DNA from: Pseudomonas sp.
GTDB lineage: Bacteria > Pseudomonadota > Gammaproteobacteria > Pseudomonadales > Pseudomonadaceae
DNA: 22,416 bases
NCBI GenBank assembly: GCA_007117785.1
Contig: SKFV01000198.1
Span: 1-22,416, forward strand
Reading direction: 5' to 3'
This document shows, piece by piece, positions 6,925 to 14,151 of this stretch. The notes under the pieces were generated by a model. That model was not told the origin of the DNA and made no database searches. It saw nothing but the letters and a program-made list of their open reading frames with translations. The position numbers and the translations under genes were made by a program. Position 1 is the first letter of the stretch. Each line of letters starts with the position of its first letter.

Positions 6925-7317
6925 ATGAGTATGCAGGACCCGTTAGCAGATATGCTGACCCGCATCCGTAATGCCCAGATGGCTGAAAAGTCCATTGTCA
7001 GCATGCCCTCGGCAAAGCTGAAAGTGGCTGTCGCCAAGGTACTTAAGGAAGAAGGTTACGTTTCCGGTTACGATGTGACCGCAGACGCCAAACCGACCCT
7101 GTCCATCGAATTGAAGTACTTCGAAGGCAAGCCGGTTATTGAAGAGCTGAAGCGTGTCAGCCGCCCTGGCCTGCGCCAGTACAAGCCGGTTGGCGAGCTG
7201 CCCAAGGTCAAAGGTGGCCTGGGTGTTTCTATTGTCTCCACCAATAAAGGTGTGATGACAGATCGTGCTGCACGTGCTGCCGGTATCGGCGGTGAAGTTC
7301 TCTGCACTGTATTCTGA
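6925..7317 (+). CDS. rpsH: 30S ribosomal protein S8
   Basis: This 130-residue protein is S8, a primary binder of the 16S rRNA central domain and, in E. coli, the autogenous repressor of the spc operon. MSMQDPLADMLTRIRNAQ at the start and GVSIVSTNKGVMTDRAAR at the end are typical. The frame is open back to 6832 inside rpsN. ATG 6925 is nevertheless the right start, because GGAG at 6911-6914 lies about ten bases upstream, the length is normal, and the upstream extension is unrelated shadow sequence. Confidence 0.96.
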   Translation: MSMQDPLADMLTRIRNAQMAEKSIVSMPSAKLKVAVAKVLKEEGYVSGYDVTADAKPTLSIELKYFEGKPVIEELKRVSRPGLRQYKPVGELPKVKGGLGVSIVSTNKGVMTDRAARAAGIGGEVLCTVF

Positions 7318-7329
7318 TAGGGGGTTACG

Positions 7330-7860
7330 ATGTCTCGCGTCGCTAAAGACCCTGTCAAATTGCCACAGGGCGTAGAAGTCAAACTGAACGGTCAGGAAAT
7401 CAACGTCAAGGGTGCCAAAGGTGCTCTGGATCTGAACCTGCATCCGACAGTTGAGGTTGTCGAGAAAGAAGGCGCATTGCATTTCAATGCCCGTGAAGGC
7501 AGCCCGAACATGGCTATGGCCGGTACTACCCGTGCTCTGGTCAACAACATGGTGGTAGGTGTCAGCCAAGGTTTCGAGCGCAAACTGCAGCTGATTGGTG
7601 TGGGTTACAAGGCACAGGCAAAAGGTCAGGTTCTGACGCTTAACCTGGGTTACTCCCACCCGATCGATTATCAGCTGCCAGAAGGTGTTTCTGCTGAAAC
7701 TCCGAGTCAGACTGACATTCTCATCAAAGGTATCGACAAGCAGCTGGTTGGACAGGTAGCCGCGGAAATTCGTGATTTCCGTCGCCCGGAGCCTTATAAG
7801 GGCAAGGGTGTTCGCTACGTCAACGAGATGGTGCGTCGTAAAGAAGCCAAGAAGAAGTAG
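7330..7860 (+). CDS. rplF: 50S ribosomal protein L6
   Basis: This 176-residue protein is L6, a two-domain protein near the sarcin-ricin loop and the factor-binding site. It starts MSRVAKDPVKLPQGVEV. The second domain holds FERKLQLIGVGYKAQ and the C-terminal FRRPEPYKGKGVRY motif. AGGGGG just upstream overlaps the rpsH stop region, with 12 bases between the genes. Aminoglycoside-resistance changes are known in this protein in other bacteria; nothing unusual is seen here. Confidence 0.98.
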   Translation: MSRVAKDPVKLPQGVEVKLNGQEINVKGAKGALDLNLHPTVEVVEKEGALHFNAREGSPNMAMAGTTRALVNNMVVGVSQGFERKLQLIGVGYKAQAKGQVLTLNLGYSHPIDYQLPEGVSAETPSQTDILIKGIDKQLVGQVAAEIRDFRRPEPYKGKGVRYVNEMVRRKEAKKK

Positions 7861-7870
7861 GGCATAGCAA

Positions 7871-8221
7871 ATGAGCGATAAAAAAGTTATTCGTCTCCGT
7901 CGCGCTCGCCGTTCGCGTCTGAAAATGCGTGAGCTGGAAGCCGTACGTCTGTGCGTGCACCGCTCTTCGCAGCACATGTACGCGCAAGTGATCTCAGCGG
8001 ATGGTTCCACCGTTCTGGCCAGCGCCTCTACCCTGGACGCAAATCTGCGCAGCGGTAGCACTGGCAACGTTGAAGCCGCCAAGAAAGTTGGTCAGCTGGT
8101 CGCAGAACGCGCCAAGGCCGCCGGTATTACTCAGGTCGCCTTCGACCGTTCCGGCTTCAAGTATCATGGTCGCGTGAAAGCGCTGGCCGAAGCCGCACGT
8201 GAAGGCGGGCTGGAATTCTAA
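7871..8221 (+). CDS. rplR: 50S ribosomal protein L18
   Basis: This 116-residue protein is L18, which binds 5S rRNA and attaches it to the 50S subunit with L5. The arginine-rich N-terminal part (RLRRARRSRLKMRELEAV) is the flexible 5S-binding tail. QVISADGSTVLASASTLD and FDRSGFKYHGRVKALAEAAREGGL are family signatures. The ribosome binding site is weak (AGGG overlapping the rplF stop), so coupling to rplF translation is plausible. Confidence 0.97.
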   Translation: MSDKKVIRLRRARRSRLKMRELEAVRLCVHRSSQHMYAQVISADGSTVLASASTLDANLRSGSTGNVEAAKKVGQLVAERAKAAGITQVAFDRSGFKYHGRVKALAEAAREGGLEF

Positions 8222-8232
8222 GGGGCAGGTCT

Positions 8233-8736
8233 ATGGCTAATTACGATCAGAAGCGCGACGAAGGTTACATTGAGAAGCTGGTTCAGGTTAACCGCGTCGC
8301 CAAAGTAGTTAAGGGTGGTCGCATCTTCGCCTTTACCGCACTGACTGTAGTCGGTGATGGCAAAGGTCGAGTGGGTTTCGGTCGTGGCAAGGCGCGTGAA
8401 GTGCCTGCCGCTATCCAGAAAGCCATGGAAGCTGCGCGCCGCAACATGATTCAGGTAGACCTGAACGGTACTACCCTGCAGTACCCTGTCAAAGCCGCGC
8501 ACGGTGCCTCCAAGGTATTCATGCAGCCGGCGTCAGAAGGTACCGGGGTTATTGCCGGTGGTGCCATGCGTGCCGTACTGGAAGCTGCGGGCGTACATAA
8601 CGTTCTGGCCAAGTGCTACGGTTCTACCAACCCGGTCAATGTCGTTCAGGCGACCTACAAGGGTCTGCAAGCCATGCAGTCACCCGAGTCGGTAGCTGCC
8701 AAACGCGGCAAGACTGTTGAAGATATCGTGGGGTAA
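8233..8736 (+). CDS. rpsE: 30S ribosomal protein S5
   Basis: This 167-residue protein is S5, involved in decoding fidelity and mRNA entry together with S3 and S4. The N-terminal double-stranded-RNA-binding-like domain covers about residues 10-75 (EKLVQVNRVAKVVKGGR, then GKGRVGFGRGKAREVPAAI). The second domain has HGASKVFMQPASEGTGVIAG and ends ESVAAKRGKTVEDIVG. The loop VVKGGR is where spectinomycin-resistance changes occur in other bacteria; it looks unaltered. AAGGGG precedes the ATG. Confidence 0.98.
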   Translation: MANYDQKRDEGYIEKLVQVNRVAKVVKGGRIFAFTALTVVGDGKGRVGFGRGKAREVPAAIQKAMEAARRNMIQVDLNGTTLQYPVKAAHGASKVFMQPASEGTGVIAGGAMRAVLEAAGVHNVLAKCYGSTNPVNVVQATYKGLQAMQSPESVAAKRGKTVEDIVG

Positions 8737-8742
8737 GCTGTC

Positions 8743-8925
8743 ATGGCTAAGGCAACAATCAAAGTTACGCAGACCAAAAGCAGTGCCGGTCGTCTGCCCA
8801 AGCACAAACTCTGTGTCAAGGGTCTGGGCTTGCGCCGCATCGGTCACACCGTTGAAGTCGAAGATACGCCGTCCGTGCGTGGGATGATCAACAAGGTCTC
8901 CTACATGGTTCGGGTAGAGGGTTAA
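8743..8925 (+). CDS. rpmD: 50S ribosomal protein L30
   Basis: This 60-residue protein is L30, a small alpha/beta protein of the 50S subunit that is optional across bacteria but usual between rpsE and rplO. IKVTQTKSSAGRLPKHK, LGLRRIGHTVEVEDTP and the closing VSYMVRVEG fit the family. GGGGTAAG overlapping the rpsE stop serves as ribosome binding site. rplO starts three bases after the stop. Confidence 0.97.
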   Translation: MAKATIKVTQTKSSAGRLPKHKLCVKGLGLRRIGHTVEVEDTPSVRGMINKVSYMVRVEG

Positions 8926-8928
8926 GAC

Positions 8929-9363
8929 ATGAAACTTAATGATCTGCGTTCCGCACCGGGCGCGCGTCGCAACAAGCTTCGCGTTGGTCGCGGTATCGGT
9001 AGCGGTTTGGGTAAGACAGCTGGCCGTGGTCACAAAGGTTTGACCTCGCGCTCTGGCGGTACCGTTGCTCCGGGTTTCGAGGGTGGTCAACAGCCGTTGC
9101 ACCGTCGTCTGCCGAAGTTCGGTTTCACCTCTCGGCTGGCAGCAGTCACTGCTGAAATTCGTACCAGTGAGTTGAATGCGATTGATGCGGATGTCATCGA
9201 TCTGCAGGCACTCAAGGATGCTGACATCATCAGCAATAACTACCTGCGTGCCAAGGTAGTGTTGTCAGGCGATGTGAGCAAGGCCGTTACCCTGAAAGGG
9301 ATCCGTGTCACCAAGGGTGCGCGTGCGGCAATCGAAGCAGCTGGCGGCAAAATCGAGGAATAA
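8929..9363 (+). CDS. rplO: 50S ribosomal protein L15
   Basis: This 144-residue protein is L15, a late-assembling 50S protein. Its basic N-terminal extension winds into 23S rRNA and is visible as RRNKLRVGRGIGSGLGKTAGRGHKG (residues about 14-38). GFEGGQQPLHRRLPKFGF follows. The globular C-terminal domain ends GARAAIEAAGGKIEE. The ribosome binding site AGAGGG lies inside rpmD. Its TAA stop directly abuts the secY ATG with no spacer. Confidence 0.98.
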   Translation: MKLNDLRSAPGARRNKLRVGRGIGSGLGKTAGRGHKGLTSRSGGTVAPGFEGGQQPLHRRLPKFGFTSRLAAVTAEIRTSELNAIDADVIDLQALKDADIISNNYLRAKVVLSGDVSKAVTLKGIRVTKGARAAIEAAGGKIEE

Positions 9364-10695
9364 ATGGCTAAGCAAGGCGCTCTTCCCGGAATGAAGCAAG
9401 GCGGGCTCAGCGAACTCTGGGGGCGCTTGCGCTTCCTGTTCCTGGCGATCATCGTGTACCGGATCGGGGCGCATATCCCGGTTCCTGGTATCAATCCGGA
9501 TCGTCTTGCTGAGCTGTTCAGGCAGAACGAAGGTACCATTCTCAGCCTGTTCAACATGTTCTCTGGTGGTGCTCTGGAGCGGATGAGTATTTTCGCCCTG
9601 GGCATCATGCCGTATATCTCCGCGTCCATCATCATGCAGTTGATGACAGCGGTGAATCCACAGCTGGAGCAGTTGAAAAAGGAAGGAGAGTCGGGTCGTC
9701 GGAAGATTGCCCAGTACACGCGTTACCTGACGCTGGTGTTGGCTTTTATTCAGGCGATCGGTATGTCGGTGGGGCTGTCGAGTCAGGGTGTTGCTTTCAA
9801 CACCGGGTTCGGCTTCTACTTCATCGCCATCACGACCTTTGTTTCAGGTGCCATGTTCATGATGTGGCTGGGCGAGCAGATCACCGAGCGTGGGGTTGGT
9901 AATGGTATTTCCATGCTGATCTTCGCCGGTATCGTAGCTGGCCTGCCGGGCGCTGTTGGTCAGTCGTTCGAGTCCGCGCGGCAGGGGGATATCAACATCT
10001 TCTTCCTGATTGCAATTGCGATTCTGGCGATTGCGCTGGTGGCCTTTGTGGTCTTTGTCGAGCGGGGGCAACGCCGGATTACGGTGAACTATGCCAAGCG
10101 ACAACAAGGGCGCAAGGTGTTCGCGGCGCAGACCAGTCATCTGCCGCTCAAGGTAAATATGGCGGGTGTAATCCCTGCTATTTTTGCCAGCAGTATCCTG
10201 TTGTTCCCGGCATCACTGGGGACCTGGTTTGGTCAGAGCGAGAGCATGGGTTGGCTGCAAGGCATTTCCCAGGCGCTGGCACCGGGCCAACCGCTGAATA
10301 TCATTCTGTTTAGTGCGGGGATCATTTTCTTCTGCTTCTTTTATACAGCCTTGATGTTCAACCCGCGAGATGTAGCCGACAATCTGAAAAAGTCGGGTGC
10401 GTTTATTCCGGGTATCCGGCCTGGTGAGCAGTCCGCACGCTATATTGATGGCGTACTGACCCGCTTGACCCTGTTCGGTTCGTTGTACATGACGGCGGTG
10501 TGTTTATTGCCGCAGTTCCTGGTGGTATCGGCCAATGTGCCTTTCTACCTGGGTGGGACTTCACTGTTGATCGTTGTAGTGGTTGTGATGGACTTCATGT
10601 CACAAGTACAATCGCACCTCGTTTCGCAGCAGTATGAATCTCTTATGAAGAAATCTAATCTGAAGGGCTATGGCGGCAGCGGCATGCTGCGCTGA
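9364..10695 (+). CDS. secY: Protein translocase subunit SecY
   Basis: This 443-residue inner-membrane protein is the channel subunit of the SecYEG translocon, the same length as E. coli SecY. Ten hydrophobic membrane segments can be read, beginning with LRFLFLAIIVYRIGAHIPVPG. LFNMFSGGALERMSIFALGIMPYISASIIMQL contains the plug region and second helix. The cytoplasmic loops with VERGQRRITVNYAKRQ and FNPRDVADNLKKSGAFIPGIRPG are the sites that contact SecA and the ribosome. GAGG inside the end of rplO precedes the start, and the stop-start junction has no gap, so it is coupled to rplO. Confidence 0.98.
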   Translation: MAKQGALPGMKQGGLSELWGRLRFLFLAIIVYRIGAHIPVPGINPDRLAELFRQNEGTILSLFNMFSGGALERMSIFALGIMPYISASIIMQLMTAVNPQLEQLKKEGESGRRKIAQYTRYLTLVLAFIQAIGMSVGLSSQGVAFNTGFGFYFIAITTFVSGAMFMMWLGEQITERGVGNGISMLIFAGIVAGLPGAVGQSFESARQGDINIFFLIAIAILAIALVAFVVFVERGQRRITVNYAKRQQGRKVFAAQTSHLPLKVNMAGVIPAIFASSILLFPASLGTWFGQSESMGWLQGISQALAPGQPLNIILFSAGIIFFCFFYTALMFNPRDVADNLKKSGAFIPGIRPGEQSARYIDGVLTRLTLFGSLYMTAVCLLPQFLVVSANVPFYLGGTSLLIVVVVVMDFMSQVQSHLVSQQYESLMKKSNLKGYGGSGMLR

Positions 10696-10717
10696 ACTCA
10701 GATTTCAGGAGTGCGTT

Positions 10718-10834
10718 ATGAAAGTTGGAGCATCAGTCAAAAAGCTGTGCCGTAACTGCAAAGTCATCCGCCGCAATGGTAGCGTTCGTGTGATTTGCAG
10801 TGCTGAGCCCCGTCACAAGCAGCGCCAGGGTTAA
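10718..10834 (+). CDS. rpmJ: 50S ribosomal protein L36 (zinc-binding form)
   Basis: This 38-residue protein is L36, the smallest ribosomal protein. It begins MKVGASVKKLCRNCKV and ends HKQRQG. The zinc ligands are all present (Cys11, Cys14, Cys27, His33), so it is the C-plus form, which is normally used when zinc is plentiful. CAGGAG at 10706-10711 precedes the ATG at 10718. It is the last gene before the hairpin at 10878-10905. Confidence 0.97.
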   Translation: MKVGASVKKLCRNCKVIRRNGSVRVICSAEPRHKQRQG

Positions 10835-10877
10835 TACTCCCTACTAGCTGATTGCAGACTACGTCTCAGGATAACCG

Positions 10878-10919
10878 CCACCCGGCCATTAATATGGCCG
10901 GGTGGTTGATTTTTATATT
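10878..10919 (+). terminator. Terminator at the end of the spc operon
   Basis: CCACCCGGCCAT (10878-10889) pairs perfectly with ATGGCCGGGTGG (10894-10905) around a TAAT loop. A T-rich but interrupted tail follows (TTGATTTTTATATTT). The 12-bp stem is strong. The imperfect T-run suggests partial read-through into rpsM is possible. Confidence 0.8.
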
Positions 10920-10934
10920 TGTTAGCGCTACCCT
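10906..10934 (+). promoter_or_regulatory. Candidate promoter of the alpha operon
   Basis: TTGATT (10906-10911) lies 17 bases before TACCCT (10929-10934). The -35 box matches 4/6 and the -10 box only 3/6, so this is a weak call. The -35 box is in the T-rich tail of the preceding terminator. It is proposed because rpsM would otherwise depend only on read-through. Confidence 0.3.
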
Positions 10935-10952
10935 ACTGCACCCTTTTTCGCG

Positions 10953-10994
10953 CAACCTGCCCGAGTGGGTTGAGTCAGGTAGCTGTCAGACGGA
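10953..10994 (+). promoter_or_regulatory. rpsM leader with competing hairpins
   Basis: CAACC (10953-10957) can pair with GGTTG (10968-10972), while the overlapping ACCTG (10955-10959) can pair with CAGGT (10976-10980). The rpsM ribosome binding site GGAG follows at 10991-10994. In E. coli the matching leader folds into a pseudoknot that S4 binds to repress the alpha operon. Equivalence here is inference. Confidence 0.35.
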
Positions 10995-11003
10995 GTAAAT
11001 TGG

Positions 11004-11360
11004 ATGGCCCGTATTGCAGGCGTCAACATCCCGGATAACAAACATACTGTTATCTCACTGACCTATATTTTTGGTGTAGGTCAGACACGTGCACAGAAAA
11101 TCTGTGCCGCCACTGGCATTGAGCCCAGTGTTAAAATCAAGGATCTGTCCGAGGAGCAGATTGATTCGCTGCGCAGCGAAGTGGCTTCAATGACCACCGA
11201 AGGTGATCTGCGCCGTACAATCAATATGAACGTCAAGCGTCTTATGGATCTTGGCTGTTATCGTGGTCTGCGCCATCGTCGGGGTCTCCCTGTTCGTGGT
11301 CAGCGCACCAAGACCAATGCTCGTACCCGCAAGGGTCCGCGCAAGCCGATCCGTAAGTAA
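11004..11360 (+). CDS. rpsM: 30S ribosomal protein S13
   Basis: This 118-residue protein is S13, in the 30S head, forming bridges to the 50S subunit and contacting P-site tRNA through its C-terminal tail. MARIAGVNIPDNKHTVISLTYI at the start is shared across gammaproteobacteria. The helix-two-turn-helix region follows, and the basic tail TNARTRKGPRKPIRK closes it. GGAG at 10991-10994 lies about nine bases before the ATG. It heads the alpha gene group after a terminator and a 169-base gap. Confidence 0.98.
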   Translation: MARIAGVNIPDNKHTVISLTYIFGVGQTRAQKICAATGIEPSVKIKDLSEEQIDSLRSEVASMTTEGDLRRTINMNVKRLMDLGCYRGLRHRRGLPVRGQRTKTNARTRKGPRKPIRK

Positions 11361-11380
11361 TCGCGAAGGAATATACAGAT

Positions 11381-11770
11381 ATGGCTAAGCCTGCTTCTCG
11401 TGTACGTAAAAAAGTCAAAAAGACCGTGGTGGATGGCATCGCCCATATCCATGCGTCTTTTAACAACACAATCATCACCATCACCGACCGTCAGGGCAAT
11501 GCTCTGAGTTGGGCCACTTCTGGTGGTTCCGGTTTCCGTGGCTCGCGTAAGAGCACGCCTTTTGCTGCCCAGGTGGCTGCAGAGCGTGCCGGTCAGGCTG
11601 CGCTGGAATACGGTCTGAAAAATCTCGACGTGTGCGTCAAGGGCCCTGGCCCGGGTCGTGAATCGGCAGTGCGTGCGCTGAACTCTTGTGGTTACAAGAT
11701 CAGCGGCATCACCGATGTCACCCCCATCCCGCACAACGGCTGTCGCCCGCCTAAAAAGCGCCGCGTGTAA
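11381..11770 (+). CDS. rpsK: 30S ribosomal protein S11
   Basis: This 129-residue protein is S11, part of the 30S platform where mRNA leaves and the Shine-Dalgarno helix forms. HIHASFNNTIITITDRQGN, GGSGFRGSRKSTPFAAQ and the end PHNGCRPPKKRRV are diagnostic. The conserved Asn-Gly near the C-terminus is the site of isoaspartate formation described for E. coli S11. AAGGA precedes the ATG by about ten bases, and rpsD starts 14 bases after its end. Confidence 0.98.
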   Translation: MAKPASRVRKKVKKTVVDGIAHIHASFNNTIITITDRQGNALSWATSGGSGFRGSRKSTPFAAQVAAERAGQAALEYGLKNLDVCVKGPGPGRESAVRALNSCGYKISGITDVTPIPHNGCRPPKKRRV

Positions 11771-11784
11771 TCAGGAGACGGTAA

Positions 11785-12405
11785 ATGGCTCGTTATATTG
11801 GTCCCAAGTGTAAGCTGTCTCGTCGCGAAGGCACGGATCTGTTCCTGAAGAGCGGTGCTCGCTCTTTGGATTCCAAGTGCAAACTGGAAACACCGCCTGG
11901 TGTACATGGTCAGCGTCGCGGTCGGTTGTCGGAATACGGCACACAGCTGCGTGAGAAACAAAAAGTACGTCGTATGTACGGTGTGCTTGAGCGCCAGTTC
12001 AGCAACTATTACAAGGCAGCTGCCCGTATCAAGGGTGCTACCGGTGAAAACCTGCTGCAACTGCTCGAGCGTCGTCTCGACAACGTGGTGTATCGCATGG
12101 GCTTTGGCGCTACCCGCTCCGAAGCACGTCAGTTGGTATCGCATAAGGCAATCATGGTCAACGGCAAGACTGTCAACGTAGCGTCCTATCAGGTATCACC
12201 TGGTGACGTGGTTGCAGTACGCGAGAAGGCCAAGAACCAACTGCGTATCAGCAGCGCCCTCGAACTGGCTGCCCAGCGCGGTCAAATGGAGTGGATTGAG
12301 GTCGACAGCGGCAAGAAAGAAGGTGTCTTCAAGAGCCTGCCAAGCCGCAGTGACCTGTCAGCTGACATCAACGAAAACCTGATCGTCGAGCTGTACTCCA
12401 AGTAA
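11785..12405 (+). CDS. rpsD: 30S ribosomal protein S4
   Basis: This 206-residue protein is S4, a primary assembly protein that binds the five-way junction of 16S rRNA. In E. coli it is also the translational repressor of the alpha operon and a transcription antitermination factor for rRNA. The S4 RNA-binding domain is visible around residues 95-155 (RLDNVVYRMGFGATRSEARQLVSH). The N-terminal part lacks a zinc-binding cysteine set, as in E. coli. AGGAG precedes the ATG by nine bases. Confidence 0.98.
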   Translation: MARYIGPKCKLSRREGTDLFLKSGARSLDSKCKLETPPGVHGQRRGRLSEYGTQLREKQKVRRMYGVLERQFSNYYKAAARIKGATGENLLQLLERRLDNVVYRMGFGATRSEARQLVSHKAIMVNGKTVNVASYQVSPGDVVAVREKAKNQLRISSALELAAQRGQMEWIEVDSGKKEGVFKSLPSRSDLSADINENLIVELYSK

Positions 12406-12430
12406 GCGACAGACAGTATAAAGGTGCCCC

Positions 12431-13432
12431 ATGCAAAGTTCGGTTACCGAGTTTCTAACACCACGTCATATTGACGTAAAGGAATCCTCGCCCACGCGTG
12501 CCAAGATCACTCTTGAGCCGTTGGAGCGTGGCTTCGGCCATACCTTGGGCAATGCGCTGCGTCGCATCTTGCTCTCCTCCATGCCCGGTTGTGCCGTGGT
12601 AGAGGCGGAAATCGACGGCGTATTGCATGAGTACAGCGCCATCGAAGGCGTACAGGAAGATGTCATCGAGATCCTGCTTAACCTGAAAGGGTTGGCAATC
12701 ATCATGAATGGTCGCGACAACGTCACTCTCACCCTGTCCAAAAAAGGACCGGGCGCGGTGACTGGCGCAGACATTCAGGTGGATCACGATGTCGAAATCG
12801 TCAATCCGGAACATGTCATTGCCCATCTGTCTGACAATGGCACTCTGAACATGAAGATCAGCGTTGCCCGCGGCCGTGGTTACGAGCCTGCGGATGCACG
12901 CCAGTCGGATGACGACGAAACCCGTTCCATTGGCCGTCTGCAACTCGATGCTGCCTTCACTCCCGTTCGCCGTGTGGCTTACGTGGTGGAAAGCGCGCGG
13001 GTTGAACAGCGCACCAACCTGGACAAGCTGGTTATCGATCTGGAAACCAACGGTACCCTGGACCCGGAAGAAGCGATTCGTCGCGCAGCCACCATTCTGC
13101 AACAGCAGTTGGCTGCCTTCGTTGACCTCAAGGGTGACCAGGAGCCGGTGGTTGAACAACAGGAAGATGAAATTGATCCTATCCTGTTGCGCCCGGTGGA
13201 TGACCTGGAGCTGACTGTACGTTCAGCCAACTGTCTGAAAGCGGAAAATATTTACTACATTGGCGATCTGATCCAGCGTACCGAAGTGGAGCTGCTGAAG
13301 ACCCCGAACCTGGGCAAGAAATCCCTGACCGAGATCAAGGATGTGCTGGCTTCGCGTGGTCTGTCCCTAGGTATGCGTCTGGATAACTGGCCGCCTGCTA
13401 GTTTGAAGAAGGACGACAAGGTTTCGGCCTGA
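12431..13432 (+). CDS. rpoA: DNA-directed RNA polymerase subunit alpha
   Basis: This 333-residue protein is the alpha subunit, whose dimer starts assembly of RNA polymerase. The N-terminal domain (about residues 1-235) contains LEPLERGFGHTLGNALRRILLSSMPG, the dimer and beta-contact region. A linker (about 236-248) leads to the C-terminal domain, which binds UP elements and activators. Its VRSANCLKAENIYYIGDL stretch includes the DNA-contacting arginine equivalent to E. coli Arg265, and NLGKKSLTEIKDVLASRGL forms the second half. AAGGTG precedes the ATG. The order rpsD-rpoA-rplQ is the standard one. Confidence 0.98.
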   Translation: MQSSVTEFLTPRHIDVKESSPTRAKITLEPLERGFGHTLGNALRRILLSSMPGCAVVEAEIDGVLHEYSAIEGVQEDVIEILLNLKGLAIIMNGRDNVTLTLSKKGPGAVTGADIQVDHDVEIVNPEHVIAHLSDNGTLNMKISVARGRGYEPADARQSDDDETRSIGRLQLDAAFTPVRRVAYVVESARVEQRTNLDKLVIDLETNGTLDPEEAIRRAATILQQQLAAFVDLKGDQEPVVEQQEDEIDPILLRPVDDLELTVRSANCLKAENIYYIGDLIQRTEVELLKTPNLGKKSLTEIKDVLASRGLSLGMRLDNWPPASLKKDDKVSA

Positions 13433-13458
13433 TCGTCCCGACATCGAGGAATTAAGAG

Positions 13459-13842
13459 ATGCGTCATCGTAAAAGTGGTCGCCACCTGAATCGGACCAGC
13501 TCACACCGCAAAGCCATGTTCCAGAACATGGCGGTGTCGCTGTTCGAGAATGAACTGATTAAAACTACTCTGCCGAAAGCCAAGGAACTGCGTCGCGTAG
13601 CCGAGCCGCTGATCACCCTGGCCAAGGATGATACTGTTGCCAACCGTCGTCTGGCATTTGACCGTACCCGCAGCAAAGAAGCGGTCGGTAAACTGTTCAA
13701 CGATCTGGGCAAGCGTTATGCGGATCGTCCCGGCGGTTATGTGCGTATTCTCAAGTGCGGTTACCGCGCTGGTGATGCTGCGCCCATGGCCTACGTGGAA
13801 CTGGTCGATCGCCCTGAACTGGCTACTGCCAGCGAAGAGTGA
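13459..13842 (+). CDS. rplQ: 50S ribosomal protein L17
   Basis: This 127-residue protein is L17, located near the peptide tunnel exit. It begins MRHRKSGRHLNRTSSHRKAMF, a strongly conserved start. TTLPKAKELRRVAEPLITLAK, RPGGYVRILKCGYRAGDAAPMAYVEL and a short acidic end follow. GAGGA at 13446-13450 lies about eight bases before the ATG. It is the last gene of the ribosomal cluster and is followed within 16 bases by a strong terminator. Confidence 0.98.
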   Translation: MRHRKSGRHLNRTSSHRKAMFQNMAVSLFENELIKTTLPKAKELRRVAEPLITLAKDDTVANRRLAFDRTRSKEAVGKLFNDLGKRYADRPGGYVRILKCGYRAGDAAPMAYVELVDRPELATASEE

Positions 13843-13857
13843 TAAGCACAGCGTCAG

Positions 13858-13887
13858 AAAAAACCGGACCTTGAGTCCGGTTTTTTT
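13858..13887 (+). terminator. Bidirectional terminator after rplQ
   Basis: CCGGAC (13864-13869) pairs with GTCCGG (13875-13880) around a CTTGA loop. Six A bases before the stem and seven T bases after it let it act in both directions. On the plus strand it ends the alpha operon. On the minus strand it is the only clear terminator available to uvrA, about 270 bases past its stop. Confidence 0.92.
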
Positions 13888-13970
13888 GTGCCTGGAAACA
13901 CTGACCTTTAAGTCTTGAACTTGGCCTGAAGGGGTACGAGAGTTGTGTCTTTAGATGCACAAATCTATGG

Positions 13971-14081
13971 AGCCCTGTAGCCATTGACCGGTTCTGGACC
14001 GTTAGATGCCATGGATGGCATCTACGAGCCCCCAAGGAAGGGTTTACGGCATGTCCAGAACCGGTCAATGGCAACAGGGCT
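13971..14081. repeat. 111-bp composite inverted-repeat element (MITE-like or hairpin repeat)
   Basis: Two 29-bp arms, 13971-13999 and 14053-14081, are inverted copies of each other with one mismatch (13979 A against 14073 A). Inside, TAGATGCCAT (14003-14012) and ATGGCATCTA (14015-14024) form a second hairpin, followed by an asymmetric core (ACGAGCCCCCAAGGAAGGG, from 14024). It encodes nothing credible. There is no clear target-site duplication and no transposase nearby. The core resembles, from memory, hairpin repeats scattered in pseudomonad genomes; this was not checked. Confidence 0.75.
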
Positions 14082-14151
14082 AGTCTGCTGAACTGATTAT
14101 ATAAGTGATTTCTTCATACTAGTTCACGTACAACTTGAAATTTTCGCCCTT

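Larger units (their letters stand above)
13843..14151. other. Convergent intergenic region rplQ / uvrA
   Basis: This 309-base gap between the ends of rplQ and uvrA contains the bidirectional terminator (13858-13887) and the 111-bp inverted-repeat element (13971-14081), described separately. The stretches 13888-13970 and 14082-14151 show no credible coding frame. The latter is AT-rich. In the Pseudomonas genomes I know, katA and bfrA lie here. Confidence 0.8.

Noticed and set aside
6943..8082. 379-codon open frame on the minus strand across rpsH, rplF and rplR
   Set aside because: It is antisense to conserved genes, with no family features; a shadow of biased codon use.
14001..14030. Possible integron attC site (GTTAGAT core) in the inverted-repeat element
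   Set aside because: The matching inverse core is not in the position attC requires, there is no integrase or cassette, and the 29-bp arms describe the element better.
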